A DNA stretch of 64,000 bases, from assembly GCF_016616235.1 (NCBI RefSeq), contig NZ_CP067100.1, positions 1-64,000 on the forward strand, given 5' to 3'. A program made the position numbers and the translations under genes. The DNA is from Bradyrhizobium diazoefficiens (GTDB lineage: Bacteria > Pseudomonadota > Alphaproteobacteria > Rhizobiales > Xanthobacteraceae). The first letter of the stretch is position 1. Each line of letters starts with the position of its first letter. Below, piece by piece: positions 59,647 to 64,000 of the stretch. The notes under the pieces were generated by a model. It saw nothing but the letters and a program-made list of their open reading frames with translations. It was not told the origin of the DNA and did no database searches.

Positions 59647-60243
59647 ATGATCAAGCTCTATTGGTCGCCCCGCTCACGCTCGTTCACGACGCTGTGGCTG
59701 ATGGAGGAGAGCGGCCTAGCCTACGAGCGCGTGCTGACCGACATCTCGACCGGCGCGCAGAAAGCGCCGGAGTTTTTGAAGGTCAATCCGATGGGCAAGG
59801 TGCCGGCACTCAGCGACGGCGAGGCCGCGCTGGGCGAAGCCGCGGCGATCTGCGCCTACATCGCCGATCGCTATCCCGAGACGAAGCTGGCGCCGTCCAT
59901 CACCGATCCGCGCCGCGCGCGCTATCTGCAATGGCTGTTCTTCTCGCCCGGCTGTATCGAGCCCGCCATCATCCAGATCTTCACGAAGATCGAGGTGCCG
60001 ACCTCGACCGCGGCCTGGGGCAGCGCGACCCAGGTCTTCGACGTGCTGGAAGCTGCGCTCGCCAAGGGACCGTGGATTCTCGGCGAGGAATTTTCGGCCG
60101 CCGACATCACGGTCGGCTCGGGCCTGAACTTCGCAGTGCGCCTGTTCAAGATGGTGCCGTCGCGCACCGTGTTCGATGCCTATCTCGCGCGCTGCATGGC
60201 GCGGCCGGCGTTCCAGCGCGCGGAGCAGATCGCGGCGGGTTAG
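59647..60243 (+). CDS. Glutathione S-transferase family protein
   Basis: A 198-residue GST with an N-terminal thioredoxin-fold domain (MIKLYWSPRSRSFTTLWLM, VNPMGKVPALSDGEAALGEA with the cis-Pro) and a C-terminal helical domain (about 85-198, with WILGEEFSAADITVGSGLNF). The catalytic residue is probably Ser7 or Ser10-12 in the SPRSRS segment. AGGGA precedes the ATG. Its stop codon overlaps the fabI stop codon tail to tail by 4 bases. Substrate is unknown. Confidence 0.9.
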   Translation: MIKLYWSPRSRSFTTLWLMEESGLAYERVLTDISTGAQKAPEFLKVNPMGKVPALSDGEAALGEAAAICAYIADRYPETKLAPSITDPRRARYLQWLFFSPGCIEPAIIQIFTKIEVPTSTAAWGSATQVFDVLEAALAKGPWILGEEFSAADITVGSGLNFAVRLFKMVPSRTVFDAYLARCMARPAFQRAEQIAAG

Positions 60244-61040
60244 TCCGGCGACTTCAGGTCGTCCGGCCTGGGCATCAGGACGACGTTGTAGCCGGAATCG
60301 ACATAGTGGATTTCGCCGGTGACGCCGCCTGACAGCTCGGATAGCAGATACAGCGCCGAGCCGCCGAGCTCGTCGAGCGTGACGCCGCGGCGAAGCGGGG
60401 AATGTTTCTGCATGAAGGCGAACATCGCGCGCGCCTCGCCGATGCCGGAGCCGGCGAGCGTGCGGACGGGCCCGGCGGAGATCGCGTTGACGCGGATACC
60501 GCGCGGGCCGAAATCGGAGGCGAGATAGCGCACCGAGGCTTCCAGCGCCGCCTTGGCGACGCCCATTACGTTGTAGTTCGGCATCGCGCGCTCGGAGGCG
60601 CCGAAGGTCAGCGTGATCATGCTGCCGCCCTCTGTCATCAGCTCGGCCGCGCGCTTTGCGACCTCCGTGAACGAGAAGCAGGAGATCACCATGGTGCGCG
60701 AAAAATTCTCGCGGCTGGTGTCGGCGTACCGGCCCTTCAGCTCGTTCTTGTCGGCAAAGCCGATCGCATGGATGACGAAGTCGAGCTTGCCCCATGTCTC
60801 GCGGAGCGCCGCGAAGGTCGCATCGACGCTGGCGATGTCCTCGACGTCGCACGGCAGCACCAGGTCAACGCCGAGCTGCTCCGCCAGCGGCTTGACGCGC
60901 TTGCCGAGGGCCTCGCCCTGGAAGGTGAAGGCAAGCTCGGCGCCGTGGGCATGCAGCGTCTTCGCCATGCCCCAGGCGATCGAATGATCATTGGCGATGC
61001 CCATGATCAGACCGCGCTTGCCTTTCATCAAACCTTCCAT
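60240..61040 (-). CDS. fabI: Enoyl-[acyl-carrier-protein] reductase (NADH), FabI type
   Basis: FabI reduces trans-2-enoyl-ACP in the last step of each fatty acid elongation cycle. The 266-residue SDR protein has the cofactor motif GLIMGIANDHSIAWGMAKTL and the catalytic Tyr-x6-Lys in PNYNVMGVAKAALE. The end GEIHYVDSGYNVV is typical. ATG 61040 gives MEGLMKGKRG; the internal ATG at 61028 has a closer GGAAGG site and may be the true start. It is downstream of fabB across a palindromic repeat. Confidence 0.96.
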   Translation of the reverse strand: MEGLMKGKRGLIMGIANDHSIAWGMAKTLHAHGAELAFTFQGEALGKRVKPLAEQLGVDLVLPCDVEDIASVDATFAALRETWGKLDFVIHAIGFADKNELKGRYADTSRENFSRTMVISCFSFTEVAKRAAELMTEGGSMITLTFGASERAMPNYNVMGVAKAALEASVRYLASDFGPRGIRVNAISAGPVRTLAGSGIGEARAMFAFMQKHSPLRRGVTLDELGGSALYLLSELSGGVTGEIHYVDSGYNVVLMPRPDDLKSPD

Positions 61041-61063
61041 CTTGCGATTACTCTCCGCTGTCC

Positions 61064-61145
61064 GTCATGCCCGGGCCTGTCCCGGCCATCCACGTTTTCC
61101 AACCGGTAGCAAAGACGTGGATGGCCGGGACGAGCCCGGCCATGA
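61064..61145. repeat. Intergenic palindromic repeat GTCATGCCCGGG...CCCGGCCATGAC
   Basis: The ends GTCATGCCCGGGCCTGTCCC and GGGACGAGCCCGGCCATGAC are inverted, as are the inner GGCCATCCACGT and ACGTGGATGGCC. This is a nearly complete 82-nt hairpin between fabB and fabI, and it could set their relative expression. Confidence 0.85.
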
Positions 61146-61175
61146 CGAAAAAAATACCAATGCGTACGCAAGGCC

Positions 61176-62399
61176 TCACGCATCCAGCCGGCTGAACACC
61201 AGCGTGGCGTTGGTGCCGCCGAAGCCGAAGGAGTTCGACAGCACGGTGCCGATCTTGACGTTGTCGATGCGCTTGCGCACGATCGGCATGTCGGCGAACA
61301 CCGGATCGAGCTCCTGGATGTGGGCGCTTTCGCAGATGAAGCCGTTGTTCATCATCAGCAGCGAATAGATCGCTTCCTGCACGCCGGTGGCGCCGAGCGA
61401 GTGGCCGGTCAGCGCCTTGGTCGCCGAGATCGGCGGGCACTTCTCCCCGCTGCCGAACACGCGGCGGAGCGCGTCGATCTCCGGCGGATCGCCTGCTGGC
61501 GTCGAGGTCGCATGCGGATTGATGTAGTCGACCTTGGTCTTCACCGTCGACATCGCCATGCGCATGCAGCGCTCGGCGCCTTCACCTGACGGCGCGACCA
61601 TGTCGTAGCCGTCGGAGGTTGCGCCGTAGCCGACGATCTCGCCGTAAATGCGCGCGCCACGCGCCTTGGCATGCTCGAGCTCTTCCAGCACCAGCACGCC
61701 GGCGCCGCCGGCAATGACGAAGCCGTCGCGATTGAGGTCGTAGGGACGCGAGGCGGTGGCGGGCGTGTCGTTGTACTTCGAGGACATCGCGCCCATGGCG
61801 TCGAACAGCACCGAGAGCGACCAGTCCAATTCCTCGCAGCCGCCGGCGAAGATGACGTCCTGCTTGCCGATCTGGATCGTCTCGTAGGCGTTGCCGACGC
61901 AATGGTTCGAGGTCGCGCAAGCCGAGGAGATCGAATAGTTCACGCCCTTGATCTTGAACCAGGTCGCGAGCGTCGCGGAAGCGGTTGACGACATCGCCTT
62001 CGGCACTGCAAACGGACCGACGCGCTTCGGGCCCTTGGTGCGGGTGATGTCGGCGGATTCGACGATGGTGCGCGCCGAGGGGCCGCCGGAGCCCATGATG
62101 ATGCCGGTGCGGATGTTGGAGACCTCTTCGGGCGCCAGGCCGGAGTCCTGGATCGCCTGCTCCATCGCGACGTGATTCCAGGCCGCGCCCTGGCCGAGGA
62201 AGCGCATCGCGCGGCGGTCGACCACCGTCGAAGGATCGAGCGTGGGTGCACCCGCTACCTGCGAACGGAAGCCGAGCTCGGCATATTTCTCCGCCCGCGA
62301 AATGCCCGACTTCGCCTCGTAAAGGCTTGCAAGCACTTCCTGGGTGTTGTTTCCGATCGACGAGACGATACCCATCCCGGTGACCACAACCCGCCTCAT
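61176..62399 (-). CDS. fabB: 3-oxoacyl-[acyl-carrier-protein] synthase I
   Basis: FabB elongates unsaturated acyl-ACPs and is paired with FabA for unsaturated fatty acid synthesis. The 407-residue condensing enzyme has the catalytic Cys161 in [12 protein letters not shown], the two His in [12 protein letters not shown] and [12 protein letters not shown], and the C-terminal [18 protein letters not shown] site precedes the ATG. fabA lies 39 bases upstream on the same strand, forming a fabA-fabB operon that may continue into fabI. Confidence 0.97.
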   Translation of the reverse strand: MRRVVVTGMGIVSSIGNNTQEVLASLYEAKSGISRAEKYAELGFRSQVAGAPTLDPSTVVDRRAMRFLGQGAAWNHVAMEQAIQDSGLAPEEVSNIRTGIIMGSGGPSARTIVESADITRTKGPKRVGPFAVPKAMSSTASATLATWFKIKGVNYSISSACATSNHCVGNAYETIQIGKQDVIFAGGCEELDWSLSVLFDAMGAMSSKYNDTPATASRPYDLNRDGFVIAGGAGVLVLEELEHAKARGARIYGEIVGYGATSDGYDMVAPSGEGAERCMRMAMSTVKTKVDYINPHATSTPAGDPPEIDALRRVFGSGEKCPPISATKALTGHSLGATGVQEAIYSLLMMNNGFICESAHIQELDPVFADMPIVRKRIDNVKIGTVLSNSFGFGGTNATLVFSRLDA

Positions 62400-62438
62400 G
62401 ACAGCCTCGCCTAAATCGTTGTCTTCCAGGTAATGCGC

Positions 62439-62960
62439 TTAGCCCAGGCTCGTGCCCTGCTTGAACAGGCCGACCTTCAGATCCTTGGCGCGATAAATAA
62501 TCTGGTCATCGACCGAAAGCCACCCGTCGGCAATGCCGAGCACCAGCTTTGAACGCATCACGCGTTTGATATCGACGTTGTACACAACCTTGCAGGCCTC
62601 GGGCAGCACCTGGCCGCCGAACTTCAGTTCGCTGAGGCCAAGCGCGCGGCCACGACCTTCGCCACCGATCCAGCCCAGATAGAAGCCGACCATTTGCCAC
62701 AGCGCATCGAGGCCAAGGCAACCCGGCATCACCGGATCGTTCTTGAAGTGGCAGCCGAAGAACCAGAGGTCGGGCTTCACGTCGAGCTCGGCGCGCACGA
62801 CGCCCTTGCCGAACTCGCCGCCATTGTCGGTAATTTCCGTGATGCGGTCGAACATCAGCATCGGCGGCAGCGGCAGCTGGGCATTGCCCGGGCCGAACAT
62901 CTCGCCGCGGGCACACGCCAGCAAATCTTCGTATTCGTAACCGTTGCGCCTGTTCAGCAT
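62439..62960 (-). CDS. fabA: 3-hydroxydecanoyl-[acyl-carrier-protein] dehydratase/isomerase
   Basis: FabA dehydrates 3-hydroxydecanoyl-ACP and isomerises the product, creating the double bond of unsaturated fatty acids. The 173-residue hotdog-fold protein has the catalytic His71 and Asp85 in [20 protein letters not shown], as in E. coli FabA, and a normal length. It is the first gene of the fabA-fabB unit and is divergent from irr across 368 bases. Confidence 0.97.
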   Translation of the reverse strand: MLNRRNGYEYEDLLACARGEMFGPGNAQLPLPPMLMFDRITEITDNGGEFGKGVVRAELDVKPDLWFFGCHFKNDPVMPGCLGLDALWQMVGFYLGWIGGEGRGRALGLSELKFGGQVLPEACKVVYNVDIKRVMRSKLVLGIADGWLSVDDQIIYRAKDLKVGLFKQGTSLG

Positions 62961-63328
62961 AGACGAGCCTTTGTTCTAATCCCGATTGAGCGGCGTTTCT
63001 TGGCGAAAATGGGCCCCGTCTCGGTCGGAGAGCAACGCCAATTGCCACCGTCGGGCGCCGCTCCCGCAAGGCCCGGATGGACTGCGAGCCGGGCCTGCAT
63101 GCCTGGCTGCGCCAAAATCGGCTATGCGGAACCGCGCGCTCTCTAACACAGGCCATTTCGGTGGCAAAGCACCCTCATGAAGGTAAAATGACAGGGCCTC
63201 GCCTCGTTCCAAAGCTGACGGAACCCCAAGGCCTGATTAGAACCTCTCTAGTTGCGAGAAACTTGCATCTGCATCTATCTGTCCATATATTGCATATAGA
63301 TAGTGTCCACGCGTGCCGAAATCTGGAA
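62961..63328. other. Divergent fabA-irr intergenic region (368 bp)
   Basis: No supported gene; the open frame that extends irr upstream has no conserved features. The irr-proximal third is AT-rich and contains the Fur-site-like repeats at 63253-63275. The fabA side shows no clear operator. Confidence 0.6.
63253..63275 (+). promoter_or_regulatory. Fur-binding-site-like direct repeats upstream of irr
   Basis: TGCGAG (63253), TGCATC (63264) and TGCATC (63270) are imperfect direct hexamers about 55 bases before irr; TGCATA occurs again at 63291. The Bradyrhizobium japonicum irr promoter is known to have an atypical Fur site made of imperfect direct repeat hexamers, and this layout matches my memory of it. 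It implies iron repression of irr by Fur. Confidence 0.6.
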
Positions 63329-63820
63329 ATGAGCGAGAATACACCGCATCATCGCGACGACGACGCCGATACGGCGGCCCTCTTGTCCGGCCGCCAGCCG
63401 GCACTGACCGGCTGCCCGTGGCATGACGTCAACGAAATGCTTCAGTCCGCCGGCCTGCGCCCAACGCGCCAGCGCATGGCGCTCGGCTGGCTGCTGTTCG
63501 GCAAGGGTGCGCGCCACCTCACGGCTGAAATGCTCTACGAGGAGGCAACGCTCGCCAAGGTTCCGGTGTCGCTGGCGACCGTCTATAACACGCTGAACCA
63601 GCTCACCGATGCCGGCCTGCTCCGTCAGGTCAGCGTCGACGGCACCAAGACTTATTTCGACACCAACGTCACCACCCACCACCATTACTACCTCGAGAAC
63701 AGCCACGAGCTGGTCGATATCGAGGATCCGCATCTGGCGCTGTCCAAGATGCCGGAGGTGCCGGAGGGTTACGAGATCGCCCGCATCGACATGGTCGTGC
63801 GGCTGCGCAAGAAGCGCTGA
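63329..63820 (+). CDS. irr: Iron response regulator Irr
   Basis: Irr is the Fur-superfamily regulator of heme synthesis and iron uptake in rhizobia; it is degraded when heme is available. The 163-residue protein has the heme regulatory motif GCPWHDV with Cys29, the second heme-site His triplet at 117-119 (TTHHHYYLEN), and the Fur-type helix-turn-helix (SLATVYNTLNQLTDAGLL). Length and both motifs match the Bradyrhizobium type that undergoes heme-dependent turnover. ATG 63329 has GGAA upstream; an 84-residue open extension is not conserved. Confidence 0.98.
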   Translation: MSENTPHHRDDDADTAALLSGRQPALTGCPWHDVNEMLQSAGLRPTRQRMALGWLLFGKGARHLTAEMLYEEATLAKVPVSLATVYNTLNQLTDAGLLRQVSVDGTKTYFDTNVTTHHHYYLENSHELVDIEDPHLALSKMPEVPEGYEIARIDMVVRLRKKR

Positions 63821-63850
63821 GATCAATCCGAGACCGCCGATTTGGTCGTC

Positions 63851-63872
63851 ATGGCCGGGGCTTCCCGGCCAT
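63851..63872. repeat. Small palindrome after irr
   Basis: ATGGCCGG and CCGGCCAT flank GGCTTC in a short member of the GTCATG family. It lies between the convergent irr and SH3-domain genes and may end both transcripts. Confidence 0.55.
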
Positions 63873-63887
63873 TGTCGTTTCAGGCCG

Positions 63888-64000
63888 TCAGTTGACCTGC
63901 TCGTCTGCGTAGACGCCCCAGAGGCGCTCCTGCTGGATCCAGCCGTCAAAGCCATTGCCGGTGACTCGGCACCAGTTTGCACTGCACTTCTTCACCTGCG
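63888..64000 (-). CDS. SH3-domain protein, C-terminal end only
   Basis: The last 36 codons of a gene cut by the window edge, read leftward to a TGA at 63888-63890. The sequence KKCSANWCRVTGNGFDGWIQ and then LWGVYADEQVN has the pattern of bacterial SH3 (SH3_3) domains, with a Cys-x4-Cys pair that may form a disulfide. Such proteins are often secreted wall-associated proteins. The N-terminus is outside the window. Confidence 0.7.
   Translation of the reverse strand, partial: QVKKCSANWCRVTGNGFDGWIQQERLWGVYADEQVN

Noticed and set aside
63275-63982. 235-codon open frame antisense to irr
   Set aside because: Shadow of irr. The true minus-strand gene at this edge is the SH3-domain tail in another frame, ending at 63888.

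Overview
The window starts at the first base of dnaA and reads as the start of a circular chromosome from an alphaproteobacterium of the order Hyphomicrobiales, most likely Bradyrhizobium. The main reasons are the very high GC content, a 163-residue Irr protein with a GCPWHDV heme motif and a His triplet (known from Bradyrhizobium), the fabI-fabB-fabA / irr arrangement, the divergent katG-oxyR pair, and many intergenic palindromic repeats of the kind common in this genus. The genus call is inference from remembered gene content; no search was run.

Layout. 1-8.6 kb holds the replication and wall block dnaA-dnaN-recF-gyrB-murA. 8.7-25 kb is mixed metabolism and transport: a MATE exporter with a coupled DUF2867 gene, a VOC protein, a FUSC exporter, an MmgE/PrpD protein, two beta-lactamase-fold serine hydrolases, a membrane-anchored AraC regulator, a pirin, purC, a SulP-STAS-cNMP transporter and an aldehyde dehydrogenase. 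25-29.6 kb carries a PfkB-type adenosine kinase, murJ, trpS and a Usp protein. At 29.8-31.1 kb an intact IS481-like element with long terminal inverted repeats and a 4-bp target duplication lies between the usp and nfu genes.

31-43.9 kb is a run of RNA modification, envelope and iron/manganese genes: nfu, tsaB-rimI-fur/mur, a HAD phosphatase, miaB-phoH-ybeY-corC-lnt, an XRE regulator, an M20 peptidase, trmB and a convergent DUF2336 gene. 44-54.8 kb is the translation superoperon rimP-nusA-ylxR-infB-rbfA-truB-rpsO, then pnp. It has a hairpin-plus-U-tract attenuator candidate ahead of rimP and a long pnp leader with several strong hairpins. 55-58.7 kb is peroxide defence (katG, divergent oxyR, a GNAT gene). 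58.8-60.2 kb holds an unknown secreted protein and a GST. 60.2-64 kb is unsaturated fatty acid synthesis (fabI, fabB, fabA), divergent irr with repeats resembling a Fur site, and the end of an SH3-domain gene cut by the window edge.

The region is almost wholly chromosomal core. I found no tRNA, rRNA, CRISPR array, prophage or defence island. No wholly new multi-gene system is evident. The features that stand out are a MurA with Asp in place of the catalytic Cys, an in-frame 12-bp tandem repeat giving RbfA a (DLEQ)n tail, a seven-helix membrane-anchored AraC regulator, the structured pnp leader, an M20 peptidase where I would expect metK, and at least three families of intergenic palindromes.
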